Positions 36,389-45,960 of a DNA stretch of 64,000 nt are shown in pieces. The position numbers were made by a program, and so were the translations under genes. Under the pieces are notes generated by a model, which was not told where the DNA came from, searched no databases, and worked only from the letters and a program-made list of their open reading frames with translations. Each line of letters begins with the position of its first letter. The stretch's first letter is position 1. Source of the stretch: Marinilabiliaceae bacterium JC017 (lineage in GTDB: Bacteria; Bacteroidota; Bacteroidia; Bacteroidales; Marinilabiliaceae); NCBI GenBank assembly GCA_004296775.1, contig RHGE01000005.1:1-64000 (forward strand), read 5' to 3'.

Positions 36389-37387
36389 GTGAAGATAGGA
36401 GATTTAGATTTGGGGCAAAACCCGCTTCTTTTAGCCCCCATGGAAGATGTGACAGACCCGTCATTTCGGGTATTGTGTAAAAGATATGGTGCGGATTTGA
36501 TGTACACAGAGTTTGTGTCGGCTGATGCTTTAATCCGGCACGTTGAACGCACCAAGAACAAAATGACTATTCTGCCGGAAGAACGGCCGGTTGGCATCCA
36601 GATCTATGGGAAAGAAACAGACACCATGGTGGAAGCCGCCAAAATTGCTGAAGAAGCCAACCCTGAACTGATCGATATCAACTTTGGTTGCCCGGTGAAG
36701 AAAATCGCAAAAAAAGGAGCCGGTGCTGGTATGTTACAAGACATCCCCAAAATGCTTGAAATCACTTCTGCTGTAGTGAAGGCTGTGAACCTGCCGGTAA
36801 CAGTAAAAACCCGTCTCGGGTGGGATGATAACAACAAAATAATTACAAACATCGCCGAACCCCTGCAAGATACCGGTATTGCAGCCCTGACTATCCACGG
36901 GCGCACACGCGCACAGATGTACACCGGCGAAGCTGACTGGTCCTTAATTGGTGAAGTGAAGAATAACCCCAGGATACATATCCCTATTATTGGGAACGGA
37001 GACTTAACAAATCCGGTTAAAGCACGTGATTATCTTAATCGTTACGGGGTTGATGCCCTCATGATTGGCCGTCCAAGCATTGGTCGTCCCTGGATCTTTA
37101 AAGAGATAAAGCATTACCTGCAAACCGGCGAACTTCTTCCCCCGCCTTCGATTCCGGAACATGTAGCCATGTTAAAGGAGCAATTGGATCATGCCGTAAA
37201 TTGGTTCGATGAGCGACGAGGTATTTTACACATGCGCCGGCACATGGCTGTCTCCTTTAAAGGCCTGCCCAACTTCAGACCTCTAAAAATTAAAATGCTT
37301 CGCACGGATGGTTATGAAGAACTTATACAGGTTTTGGATGTAATAGCTGATACTTATAAAGAATATCACTCTTTGTATGAGGAATAA
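36389..37387 (+). CDS. dus: tRNA-dihydrouridine synthase (DusB-like)
   Basis: Flavoenzyme that reduces uridines in tRNA. The opening LLLAPMEDVTDPSFR, the catalytic cysteine C101 in INFGCPVKKIAKKGAG, and GNGDLTNP..MIGRPSIGRPWIF are diagnostic. A GTG start at 36389 gives MKIGDLDLGQNP, matching family starts. Length 332 aa. Its last 22 bases overlap the convergent permease gene. Confidence 0.95.
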   Translation: MKIGDLDLGQNPLLLAPMEDVTDPSFRVLCKRYGADLMYTEFVSADALIRHVERTKNKMTILPEERPVGIQIYGKETDTMVEAAKIAEEANPELIDINFGCPVKKIAKKGAGAGMLQDIPKMLEITSAVVKAVNLPVTVKTRLGWDDNNKIITNIAEPLQDTGIAALTIHGRTRAQMYTGEADWSLIGEVKNNPRIHIPIIGNGDLTNPVKARDYLNRYGVDALMIGRPSIGRPWIFKEIKHYLQTGELLPPPSIPEHVAMLKEQLDHAVNWFDERRGILHMRRHMAVSFKGLPNFRPLKIKMLRTDGYEELIQVLDVIADTYKEYHSLYEE

Positions 37388-38601
37388 TAACCTCGTACAA
37401 TAACCCTTACCGGATACCAGGCTGCTAAGAAGCCGATAGTAGACACGGTCACTAATACGGCCAGAACATCGGTGAATTGCAGCTCAACCGGGTAGGCATC
37501 CACAATAAAACTTCCCATTCCCTGAAATTTCAAAAGGCCGAATGTTTGTTGTAACCAAACAATTACCGCACCCAGGATTAATCCACCAAAAACCCCTAAC
37601 AAAGAGATCATCCATCCTTCCACTAAAAAGATACGCGTGATCAGTTTTCGGTCGGCACCCAGACTACGTAATGTAAAGATGCTCTCTTTCTTTTCATAAA
37701 TAAGCATGGACAAGGTTCCGATAACATTGAAGGCGGCTATCATCATGATAAACGAAAGAATAAGGTAGGCCATTAGTTTCTCCACCTTCATCATCTTGTA
37801 AAAAGACTCATGTTGCTCTTCCCGGTTCTTAATCCTGAAATGATCACCCAATAATTCACCCAATTGTTTTTTAACAGCGGGCATATTTTCATAATCATCG
37901 ATCCTCAGTTTCAATGAAGAGACCGTAGATCCATCATATTCATAGAGCCGACGTGCCTGATCAATATTCACGAGGATATAATTAGCGTCGTACTCCATTT
38001 GCTTAACGAGAAAAATACCCGATGGGCGCAGGTATTCCATATTAAAAGCATTTTGTGGATTAGCCATGTTAATATGCCCGGTTCGTCGAGGCACATACAT
38101 TACCAAAGGCGTAACAAAATTAAGTCGTACCGCTAGTTGATCCGCCAGAATCATACCCAACACACCCCGATTCTCTCCTTTTTTATTGAGATTAAAAACA
38201 CCTTCATCCATAATGGAATCAATCTCCGTCACCTGGCTAAAGATGGTATCTACTCCCATCACCACACCAGGCATTTGCCGTTTTCCAAACTTCAGTAAGG
38301 CATTATCTTCCACTATTTCGGAAACAGCCACTACACCATCCAATGATTTAATGCGGTCAAGCGGAATAGAATCCACTGAAAACACTTTCCCCGCCTTTGG
38401 TACAATTTGCAAATCAGGATCAAAGGTATTATAAAGACTCCCGACAAATCCATGCAGCCCATTAAAGACAGACAAAACAACCAGCAAAGCCATGGAACCA
38501 GTAAGAATACCAGCCACAGAGATCATGGAAATAATATTGATAATATTCTGTGATTTCTTGGCGATCAAATAGCGTTTTGCAATGGATAGAGCCAGCTTCA
38601 T
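37366..38601 (-). CDS. ABC transporter permease, LolC/LolE-like
   Basis: Inner-membrane component of a lipoprotein-releasing (Lol) or FtsX/MacB-type exporter. One N-terminal membrane helix (NIISMISVAGILTGSMALLVVLSVFNG) is followed by a large periplasmic domain (about 60-270) and three C-terminal helices, the LolCE topology. LRSLGADRKLI between helices matches the family. No ATPase gene is adjacent, as is common for Lol permeases in Bacteroidota. 411 aa. Lipoprotein release is the likely but unproven role. Confidence 0.88.
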   Translation of the reverse strand: MKLALSIAKRYLIAKKSQNIINIISMISVAGILTGSMALLVVLSVFNGLHGFVGSLYNTFDPDLQIVPKAGKVFSVDSIPLDRIKSLDGVVAVSEIVEDNALLKFGKRQMPGVVMGVDTIFSQVTEIDSIMDEGVFNLNKKGENRGVLGMILADQLAVRLNFVTPLVMYVPRRTGHINMANPQNAFNMEYLRPSGIFLVKQMEYDANYILVNIDQARRLYEYDGSTVSSLKLRIDDYENMPAVKKQLGELLGDHFRIKNREEQHESFYKMMKVEKLMAYLILSFIMMIAAFNVIGTLSMLIYEKKESIFTLRSLGADRKLITRIFLVEGWMISLLGVFGGLILGAVIVWLQQTFGLLKFQGMGSFIVDAYPVELQFTDVLAVLVTVSTIGFLAAWYPVRVIVRGYYSSYKE

Positions 38602-38623
38602 GGAGTCAATAATAGGTGGTGAT

Positions 38624-39451
38624 TTATAGTTTTTTAGCTTTTACAATCAAACCGGTGCCGGTTTGATGCTTTCCTCTCACATCAAACATATTCAACACAA
38701 AAGCCAAAGGATAAGTAATTAAATAATAAAATGGTATGAGAATGAAAAATAGCTTACTTGCATTCAACATGAGGATCGGATATTTCATGGAAAGCTTCCA
38801 CGACAATTTCCCGGGTGTTCCATACGAATAAGCTGTTTCAATAGCAGAGAAGCCGGCACGTTTTAGCTTATCGGCAATATCCTGGACATTATACCCGTCT
38901 CGTACATGCTCGTCGATAAACCCGGAAGCCTCTTCCCCATGATGATCATGGTCATGCGTATCTGATCCCCCCTGATCCGATGGTGTAGAGATTAACAACA
39001 TCCCGCCTTTTCTCATCGAATGAAAGAAGTTCCGGAATACCATTTCATCCTCTTCGATGTGCTCCATGACATCCACCGATAAAACAAAATCGTATTTATC
39101 CGGCTCGGAGAACTTTGTCAAATCCGCATAGCGAAACTGCACACGGTCAGCGCATCCTATCTTTCTAAAGAAATTATTACAATCTTCAATCTGTTCCTCT
39201 TTCACGTCCACCCCCGTCACCTTCCAGTTGACATTGAGGCTAGACAGGTAATAAACGTATTGTCCGAATCCACTGCCAGCATCCAGGATATTTTCCACCC
39301 CGGAGGCTTGCTTTTTCCATTGCCGCACAGCCCGTCGAATGTGCCACGACCGTAGCAACAGCAAATCAAGCAACCGATAGAACAGAATACGTAAATAAGG
39401 TGTTTGATTAAAAACTTTTCCCAGCGATCGTTTTATCGGATCATATTGCAT
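38624..39451 (-). CDS. Class I SAM-dependent methyltransferase
   Basis: A 275-aa methyltransferase. Motif I is ILDAGSGFGQYVYYL (55-69), the acidic end of strand beta2 is GVDV, and DFVLSVDVMEHI supplies motif IV. The C-terminal third has a hydrophobic segment (LFFILIPFYYLITYPLAFVLNMF) that may bind membrane, pointing to a lipid or quinone-like substrate; this is inference. It lies 8 bp after rbfA and 22 bp before the Lol-like permease gene. Confidence 0.85.
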   Translation of the reverse strand: MQYDPIKRSLGKVFNQTPYLRILFYRLLDLLLLRSWHIRRAVRQWKKQASGVENILDAGSGFGQYVYYLSSLNVNWKVTGVDVKEEQIEDCNNFFRKIGCADRVQFRYADLTKFSEPDKYDFVLSVDVMEHIEEDEMVFRNFFHSMRKGGMLLISTPSDQGGSDTHDHDHHGEEASGFIDEHVRDGYNVQDIADKLKRAGFSAIETAYSYGTPGKLSWKLSMKYPILMLNASKLFFILIPFYYLITYPLAFVLNMFDVRGKHQTGTGLIVKAKKL

Positions 39452-39459
39452 GTATTATC

Positions 39460-39795
39460 CTACTTTAAAAGCTTATTAATATTATCGATATAATCCAGGG
39501 TATCATCCAGATAAAACTGCAACTCGGGAATAATACGCAACTGCTTCCCCACACGTTGCCCCAACATATATCTTAATCGCGATGATTGCTCTTTAATCTG
39601 CTTAAAAACCTCCTGGGCATTGGTGGACGGAAATATGCTCAGATAAATTTTAGCCATTCCCATATCAGGACTGATTCTTGCCACAGTCACACTCACCATG
39701 GTTCCACTTGTCACATCACGTGCTTCACGCTGAAACACCTCACTCATCTCCTTCTGAAGCAATCGGGATATTTTCTTCTGCCTTGTTGATTCCAT
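39460..39795 (-). CDS. rbfA: Ribosome-binding factor A
   Basis: Assists late 30S maturation, important in the cold. The KH-like fold is recognisable in ISRLLQKEMSEVFQREARD and the conserved SSRLRYMLGQRVGKQLRIIPELQFYLDD. Length 111 aa is normal. First gene of a three-gene minus-strand unit with the methyltransferase and permease. Confidence 0.95.
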   Translation of the reverse strand: MESTRQKKISRLLQKEMSEVFQREARDVTSGTMVSVTVARISPDMGMAKIYLSIFPSTNAQEVFKQIKEQSSRLRYMLGQRVGKQLRIIPELQFYLDDTLDYIDNINKLLK

Positions 39796-40185
39796 TAATT
39801 AATTTTTTAATTGCACGAAATTAAGCTTTTTCACCGGATTTTGCTACTTCATGAAAGTATGGGGATTTGATTATTTTAACTTTCATTTATTTCACCGTTC
39901 TTATTGCTTTTTTAAGCATGAAACGCTTCCTTCAGCCAAGCCCGAAAAATACAATTCTCATCATTATGGCAATCGTTCTTAAATTTCAATTAATTCCCCA
40001 TTCAGATAGACGTATTTACCTCTTCCCCCACGCCCCATTTCCAGTAAATCAACTCTTATCCATTTAATTTTTTAAAATCTTGAATTAGTCTATTAAACGT
40101 TGTAATTTGGTTTTCCTTTTAACAATCTATATCTAATTCAATTACCTACAGACTTTTAAATTTTTTAACCCCAAATTTTAATATC
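39796..40185. other. 390-bp intergenic stretch
   Basis: Divergent control region between rbfA and the small lipoprotein gene. A/T-rich. A 66-codon open frame at 39867-40067 has no recognisable features and I do not call it. No clear consensus promoter was found. Confidence 0.5.
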
Positions 40186-40590
40186 ATGAAAAAGTTTTCA
40201 ATTTTCCTTGTTCTTGTGACAATGTCAGCCATCATGATTGCTTTTAATGCTTGTAATGATGATGATGACCAAACCCCGGATCGACCAACCATTACTGTCC
40301 CAAGCGGCATTCAACCAGTTTCGGTTGACGGAATGAAAGACCTGACTTTTACCATTAAAATTCCGGGCGGGTTCGCCAGTTCAAGTCACATTTCTGCCGG
40401 CGGTACCTTTGCCGTTCCCTCTCCTTTAGACTTGGAAGTAGGAGATAAAGAAGGAACTATTACCGGCGTATTCAAAGCAGGCGATGATCCCGGAGCCGGA
40501 GCAGTGACTTTAACCGTAACAGATCAAAATGGCAAAACAGACACGGAAACCATCGCTTTAGAAATAACGCCGGTTTCTCAAGCAAAATAA
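40186..40590 (+). CDS. Small surface lipoprotein of unknown function
   Basis: A 134-aa protein with a lipoprotein signal: hydrophobic h-region followed by AFNAC with Cys23. Next comes a D-rich linker (NDDDDQ) that in Bacteroidota often marks surface-exported lipoproteins. The mature part is one predicted Ig-like or cadherin-like beta domain (GTITGVFKAGDDPGAGAVTLTVTDQNG). No named family recognised. Monocistronic, with a strong terminator behind it. Confidence 0.75.
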   Translation: MKKFSIFLVLVTMSAIMIAFNACNDDDDQTPDRPTITVPSGIQPVSVDGMKDLTFTIKIPGGFASSSHISAGGTFAVPSPLDLEVGDKEGTITGVFKAGDDPGAGAVTLTVTDQNGKTDTETIALEITPVSQAK

Positions 40591-40905
40591 TAAAACACTA
40601 TTTTCCCATTTTAAAAGAAAGGCCTTCATTAAAAAAGGCCTTTCTTTTATGCCTCAATTACAAATCCCCGTCTTACTGCTTTGAATTACTATAAAACTCA
40701 AAGAATATTTTTATAATTATAAGACTACCCCCTTTCAGGACACAACTGAAAAAAGGAAGAGTTACCTTTTCATAGAAGACAGATTGTTTGGGTATTCCAG
40801 AGAAGTTTTAGTTTTTAATTAAAACCTTCCTCCGTCAGGCAGAAAGAAAGGCAACCAGGTTTCCCTTCGAATAAATTAGAAATTTCCCTAAGTATATTGG
40901 TTAAG
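40591..40905. other. 315-bp intergenic stretch between convergent genes
   Basis: Holds the terminator at 40612-40648 and otherwise no coding frame or regular structure that I can see. Confidence 0.6.
40612..40648 (+). terminator. Intrinsic terminator after the lipoprotein gene
   Basis: AAAAGAAAGGCCTT pairs with AAGGCCTTTCTTTT, a 14-bp stem with a short A/T loop, ending in a T-rich tail. Confidence 0.9.
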
Positions 40906-41190
40906 TTATTCATTCAGTATTTTGATGCTTATTTCATCGCTGAGTAATTCAGCAATATCCCGAACAAATGATTCAAAATACGGTGACGATTTGTGATAAT
41001 CTATAGCCTCCTGATTTTTATATTCCTCGTAAAATAAATATTCATCACTCTCCGAGTTGTTTTTATACATCTGGTATTCTAAACAACCTTCTTCCATATT
41101 TGACTTTTCTATTAATGGTTGAGCCAGATTTTCAAAAGTATCCGCTTTTGTTTCTTTCACTTTAAACTTTGCAACGACAATTTTTTTCAT
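40906..41190 (-). CDS. ABM-domain (YgiN-like) putative monooxygenase
   Basis: A 94-aa ferredoxin-like-fold protein of the antibiotic biosynthesis monooxygenase family, which includes quinol monooxygenases. Diagnostic stretches are CLEYQMYKNNSESDEYLFYEEYKNQEA and DYHKSSPYFESF. It normally forms dimers. Substrate unknown; many members act in oxidative or quinone stress. No partner gene is adjacent. Confidence 0.85.
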   Translation of the reverse strand: MKKIVVAKFKVKETKADTFENLAQPLIEKSNMEEGCLEYQMYKNNSESDEYLFYEEYKNQEAIDYHKSSPYFESFVRDIAELLSDEISIKILNE

Positions 41191-41856
41191 GGTTTTCTAT
41201 GTTTAAAATTTAGATTTAAGATCTATCCGGATTAATAAGATTAACAACACTCCTACTCATTCAAGGGCACATTTCACCTTTACTTCAATCCATTGCCTTT
41301 ATATTTTTTGATTGTTTACCCAAACACATATCTGTTGATTGGTTTTTACTGCCTTTACTATTTTATGAATAAGGAGATATAATTTGTTGTTACATTTATG
41401 TTTTACGTATCTCAAAAGTATCTACCTGAATTTATAAATCCAACATCGGTTATTTAAATTTTTCATTATCATTTTATGGGAAAACGCAATTCGTTTTTTA
41501 GATGGTTCGTTCAGGCATTTATCATCTACCACGGCAATCAAGAGCGATTTATACATTTATTAGAAAATGACTTGAATATTACATCTTACTTTCCTAATCT
41601 ATAATGAATGGAATAAGTCTGTTATTAAGGAACAAATAAATGATACCTTCATAACTACCAGGTAGCATAGTTATTGGGAAGTGATGGCGTAATTATCGTT
41701 TGTTTTCCCTTTATTTCAATCGTTGAAAACAAGGTTAATGAATGGATTTTGCATCCAATTGAAATTAATATCATTGCAGATATTTCTGAAATCTCGTCAC
41801 CCAAAGAGTCTGGCTCTACTTTATTTTCCTACCTTTATTTATTAAAACACGCCGTT
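41191..41856. other. 666-bp intergenic stretch
   Basis: A/T-rich. The M28 gene could be extended upstream in frame to 41674, but the added 61 residues lack family similarity and would hide the signal peptide. A 42-codon frame at 41476-41604 (starts MGKRNSFFRWF) is listed separately with low confidence. No repeat or terminator seen. Confidence 0.5.
41476..41604 (+). CDS. Possible 42-aa small protein
   Basis: A short frame with an ATG start, an aromatic N-terminal helix (FFRWFVQAFIIYHG) and an acidic second half. There is no recognised family and no clear promoter. It may be a chance frame; kept only because it is the one plausible frame in this gap. Confidence 0.2.
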   Translation: MGKRNSFFRWFVQAFIIYHGNQERFIHLLENDLNITSYFPNL

Positions 41857-43305
41857 ATGAAAAAGATCCAACTTTTCATTCTCCTCGGTTTTTCCACTTC
41901 TCTATTCGCTCAAAATTTAGAAGTTAGCAAAGATGCTGTGAAATTTATTACCAAAAAAAACCTAAAACACCACGTATACATTTTGGCTTCCGACTCCCTG
42001 CAAGGACGCAACACCGGCGAAACGGGGCAAAAAAAGGCAGCCCGCTATATTGCGCGTGAATTTAAAACCATGGGACTCAAAAAGGTAAACAACAATTATC
42101 TGCATAGCTTTGAATTGTGGCAACGCCAATGGCACGATGTATATCTGGAGCATAATGCCCGTCGCTTTAACGACCTGGAACAAATTGCTTATTTATCGTT
42201 TAGTCCCATTAACGAAGAGATTGAAAAGGAAGTAATTTTCATCGGAGATGGCTGTAATGCCAATTTGCATGCACGCAATTTGGCCGACAAAATAGTGGTG
42301 GCCTCCATTAATAATATGAGAGCCTGGTATCCGCTGGCTGATCGGTTAAAAAAAGAGAATCCTTTTGGTTTGTTTTTATTTAATCCAACAGACGATCTTC
42401 AATTCGATGTCATAAAAAACCAAATTATTCCCTTACGACACAATAAAACCATTAGCAACAAGGAGCTCCGGCCAACCCAATCATCCGCCTACCAGGTGTT
42501 TGCACTTAATAATAACATGACCCGTGAATTATTCTCAGTCCCAACAGACAGCCTTAAACAACTTTCGGATGCCGGAACCGCTTACTTGATTCCAGCCACC
42601 CGAATTAAGTTAAAATGCCAGATGTTAATTCATAAAATAGAAACTGAAAATATAGTAGGTTACCTGCCAGGTAAGGCCCAAACCAAAGAAACCCTGGTTA
42701 TCACAGCTCACTACGATCATGTTGGAAAAATAGGTGATACCATTTACTACGGAGCCGATGACAATGCCAGTGGAACAGCAACGCTGCTGGAAATAGCCAG
42801 ATCTTTCACTCTACTTCCGGATAAAACCTATAAAAATATTCTATTTGTGGCTACTACCGCCGAAGAAAAAGGCATGTATGGTGCCTCCTATTTTATGGAA
42901 CATTATGATTCCACCCGATACAATATCCTAGCCAACATTAATATTGACATGGTGGGCCGTCGCGATTCTGTTGGCAAGAAAAACTACATTTACCTCATTG
43001 GCACCGAGCAATTTCCTGAATTCGATCAATTGGTTACCCGGGCAAATTCCCTATCGCACCCCCTAAAACTTGACTATAGCTATGCCCACAGCAGTGGTTT
43101 TGGTTCCATGCTTCAACTTTCAGACCACTATGCCTTTTATAACCAAAACATCCCTATACTTTGCTTCTTCAACGGCCTGCATCCCGATTACCATAAACCA
43201 ACAGACACGCCGGATAAAATAGAATATAACGAACTAGAGAAACGCGCCCGCCTCATCTTTCTTACTTCCTATTTAGCGGCCCAAAAAGAGCCATTCCGAA
43301 ACTAA
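41857..43305 (+). CDS. M28-family zinc metallopeptidase, exported
   Basis: A secreted or periplasmic aminopeptidase, 482 aa from ATG 41857, where a signal peptide begins (KKIQLFILLGFSTSLFAQ). The dinuclear zinc set is visible: HYDH (H285), GADDNASG (D302), TAEEKG, NIDMVG and the late HPDYHKPTDT. A protease-associated-like insert lies between the N-terminal part and the catalytic core. It sits about 80 bp before a POT peptide transporter gene, suggesting joint use of peptides. Confidence 0.92.
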   Translation: MKKIQLFILLGFSTSLFAQNLEVSKDAVKFITKKNLKHHVYILASDSLQGRNTGETGQKKAARYIAREFKTMGLKKVNNNYLHSFELWQRQWHDVYLEHNARRFNDLEQIAYLSFSPINEEIEKEVIFIGDGCNANLHARNLADKIVVASINNMRAWYPLADRLKKENPFGLFLFNPTDDLQFDVIKNQIIPLRHNKTISNKELRPTQSSAYQVFALNNNMTRELFSVPTDSLKQLSDAGTAYLIPATRIKLKCQMLIHKIETENIVGYLPGKAQTKETLVITAHYDHVGKIGDTIYYGADDNASGTATLLEIARSFTLLPDKTYKNILFVATTAEEKGMYGASYFMEHYDSTRYNILANINIDMVGRRDSVGKKNYIYLIGTEQFPEFDQLVTRANSLSHPLKLDYSYAHSSGFGSMLQLSDHYAFYNQNIPILCFFNGLHPDYHKPTDTPDKIEYNELEKRARLIFLTSYLAAQKEPFRN

Positions 43306-43382
43306 AATGACCTATTTCCTTTCATTTGTTTGCGAAAGCCACTATTTTAGACGGCCTTGAAAAGGAAACTAAATCATTTTAT

Positions 43383-44837
43383 ATGTCACAAATATTAAAT
43401 ACCATCAGGAAATTACCCAGAGCTTTCTGGGTTTCCAATACGATGGAGCTCTTTGAACGCTGGGCGTGGTATGGCTTCTACATGGCTTTTGCTATTTACC
43501 TTGTTGGATCGAAAGATACTGGCGCATTAGGGTTTACTGCCGGACAAAAAGGAATCATCATGGGAACCGGTTCCATGTTACTATATTTCCTGCCCGTCAT
43601 TACCGGTGCCCTTTCCGACCGCATCGGCTACAAACGGGTATTGATCCTCTCCTTTGCCATGTATGTAACGGGCTATTGGATGGTTGGTCACTTCAATACC
43701 TTTGTTACGGTTTTTGCCGCTTATATTTACCTGGCGGTTGCCGGTGCCCTCTTTAAGCCCATCATATCGGCCATGATTTCTAAGACCACTACCGGCGAAT
43801 CGGCCTCCATTGGTTTTGGTATTTTCTATATGATGATCAACATTGGTGGTTTTATCGGCCCCTTTATTGCCGGTGCCATATATAAAACCAGCTGGGACCT
43901 GGTTTTTTATATTTCAATGATCACCATTGGCATTAACTACATCTTTGTTTTCTTCTTTTTCAAAGAACCCGGCAGAGATCAGGAAAAACAGCCCGAACCT
44001 TTTTCTCGCGTAGTTATTCAGGCGTTCAAAAATATTGGTATCACACTGATGAATTTCAAATATGTGTTATTCCTTGTGATAATGATTGCGTTCTGGACCG
44101 CCTTTAACCAATTGTATTATTCTTTTCCGGTATTTGTTGACGACTGGGTAGATACATCAAATGTTTATCAGGCACTACATTCCGTATGGCCATGGCTGGC
44201 AGAAAAGATAGGCACTGCAGAAGGGGCGCTTTCGGCGGTTACTATTGGTAGTTTAGATGCCTTTTTTATCATTGTATTCCAAATATGGATATCCGGCCTG
44301 GTGATGCGCATTAAACCACTGAATGCCATGATGACGGGTATCTTCATTCTGGGCATTGGCGTTGGAATGATGTTTTCCTTCCAGAATGGATTCTATGTGA
44401 TTGCCGGTATCCTGGTATTTGGTATTGGTGAAATGGCCAGTAGCCCTAAATTTACGGAATACATAGGCAGCATTGCACCACCGGACAAGAAAGCTTTATA
44501 CATGGGGACCTCGTTCCTGCCCATAGCCGCAGCGCACCAGCTTGCCGGCCTCCTCTCGGGTGACATCTACGATCGTGCCTCTGGCAAACTATTCCTGCTT
44601 AAACAGGAGATTGCTAAACGCGGCTTGGAGATACCCAATATTTCAGAATCGTTTAGTAAGAATGATTACTGGAACAGAGCAATGGAACTAACCGGCATGA
44701 ACAATCAGGAACTAACTAATTTTATCTGGACCAATTACAATCCAGCGAAAATATGGGTACTGTATGCCGGTATTGCCTTCGGTGCTGTAATTGCCCTTTT
44801 CCTGTATGATAAATTAATATTGAAGTCAAAATCATAA
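43383..44837 (+). CDS. POT/PTR2-family peptide transporter
   Basis: Proton-coupled di/tripeptide importer of the major facilitator superfamily, about 484 aa with 12 or more helices. Family marks: MELFERWAWYGFY near the start (variant of the ExxERFxYY motif) and FGIFYMMINIGGFIGPFIAG, the PTR2 signature. I use ATG 43383 (MSQILNTIRKLP); an in-frame TTG 57 bases upstream would add unrelated residues. The ERWAWYG form is characteristic of the Bacteroidota subgroup. Confidence 0.92.
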   Translation: MSQILNTIRKLPRAFWVSNTMELFERWAWYGFYMAFAIYLVGSKDTGALGFTAGQKGIIMGTGSMLLYFLPVITGALSDRIGYKRVLILSFAMYVTGYWMVGHFNTFVTVFAAYIYLAVAGALFKPIISAMISKTTTGESASIGFGIFYMMINIGGFIGPFIAGAIYKTSWDLVFYISMITIGINYIFVFFFFKEPGRDQEKQPEPFSRVVIQAFKNIGITLMNFKYVLFLVIMIAFWTAFNQLYYSFPVFVDDWVDTSNVYQALHSVWPWLAEKIGTAEGALSAVTIGSLDAFFIIVFQIWISGLVMRIKPLNAMMTGIFILGIGVGMMFSFQNGFYVIAGILVFGIGEMASSPKFTEYIGSIAPPDKKALYMGTSFLPIAAAHQLAGLLSGDIYDRASGKLFLLKQEIAKRGLEIPNISESFSKNDYWNRAMELTGMNNQELTNFIWTNYNPAKIWVLYAGIAFGAVIALFLYDKLILKSKS

Positions 44838-44855
44838 CAGTGATATTTTATTTTA

Positions 44856-44886
44856 CAAAGGCGGTCAAATTATGATCGCCTTTTTT
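44856..44886 (+). terminator. Intrinsic terminator after the POT transporter
   Basis: AAAGGCGGTCA pairs with TGATCGCCTTT with one G-U, followed by TTTTTT. It covers an ATG at 44872 that is in frame with the next gene, which excludes that ATG as a start. Confidence 0.88.
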
Positions 44887-44937
44887 ACGTGTAAAATATC
44901 TTTCATCTGTCTTAATAATACCCTAACACAAATTCAG

Positions 44938-45960
44938 ATGAACCGACACATTTTATTTCTATCAATTATTATGGCCACTCTTCTTGGTCAGCTGAAGGCG
45001 CAAGAAAAAGGCACCTTTACTATTTCCACTTCTCCTGCTTCAGCCACGGTCTCCATTGATGGTATTCCGGATGTCACTAAAAAAACCCCTTGTACGTTTA
45101 GCCAATACCTGTGTTTGCGATACAAACTGCGGATTGAAAAAAGAAATTACCAACCCCTTGACACAATAATTACCTGTAACCCTGACACTATAACAGACTA
45201 CCATTTTACATTACGCTCCAAAACCGGCACCATGCAGGTGATTACTATGCCCGAAGGTGCTGCTGTATATATTAACGATCAGTTTGTGGGAAAAACACCC
45301 TTAAATGATTTCCCGGTACCTTGCGGTGCCAATGCAATCAGGCTGGAAGCGGCCGGCTATGGTAAACTTGAACAAACCTATGTGGTTGACGAAGAAAAAA
45401 CACTCCAGATACTCAAAGATTTTACAAAAAACGGAACGGTTGTGAATAATCATTTCAGTAATCCCGATTCACACAACACTTCATTACCTACTACCGATCC
45501 GACAGAAGACACTAACACCAATTCACAGAGTGGCTTTGGTACAATAGGTTTCTTTGCCACCGTAGGGAGCAATGGTGTGAAAGGCACTTCTTGTCGTTAC
45601 GGAGCAGACATTGCCCATTACCTGCGTTTTTTTGGAGAAAGCAACAGCACTTCGGATGTTTCAGGAGTCGGTCTTGAAGGCATATTACCCCTGGACCTGG
45701 AATACGTCGCATTCTATATAAAGGGCGGCGTGGTAAGCAGAAATTACAAATCAAAAGAAGGTGTTAAAAGTAATACCAGCTTTGTTACACTGGGCGGCGG
45801 CATATCCATTAAGCCATCCCCTAATTTTCAGCTATTCGGCGAGGTGGAACATGGCATGTTCGATGAAGATCAGGATGAAACAAACAAAACCAGTTGGTCG
45901 AAAACATTTCCCAAGGCCAGCAAAACGAGCGCCTGGTTTGGCCTGCGGGTAGCCTTCTAA
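44938..45960 (+). CDS. PEGA-domain protein, exported
   Basis: About 340 aa from ATG 44938 with a signal peptide (ILFLSIIMATLLGQLKAQ). Two PEGA repeats follow (TISTSPASATVSIDG near residue 30 and MPEGAAVYINDQFVGKTPL near 105), beta modules common in envelope and S-layer proteins. After a Ser/Thr/Asp linker (about 165-195), the C-terminal part is barrel-like and ends in an aromatic (WFGLRVAF), typical of outer-membrane proteins. Role unknown; probably envelope-anchored. Confidence 0.82.
   Translation: MNRHILFLSIIMATLLGQLKAQEKGTFTISTSPASATVSIDGIPDVTKKTPCTFSQYLCLRYKLRIEKRNYQPLDTIITCNPDTITDYHFTLRSKTGTMQVITMPEGAAVYINDQFVGKTPLNDFPVPCGANAIRLEAAGYGKLEQTYVVDEEKTLQILKDFTKNGTVVNNHFSNPDSHNTSLPTTDPTEDTNTNSQSGFGTIGFFATVGSNGVKGTSCRYGADIAHYLRFFGESNSTSDVSGVGLEGILPLDLEYVAFYIKGGVVSRNYKSKEGVKSNTSFVTLGGGISIKPSPNFQLFGEVEHGMFDEDQDETNKTSWSKTFPKASKTSAWFGLRVAF

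Noticed and set aside
39867-40067. 66-codon frame upstream of the small lipoprotein
   Set aside because: No recognisable signal peptide, ribosome site or family; A/T-rich intergenic sequence easily gives frames of this size.
44872-44937. Upstream ATG for the PEGA protein at 44872
   Set aside because: It sits within the intrinsic terminator of the transporter gene and would bury the signal peptide.
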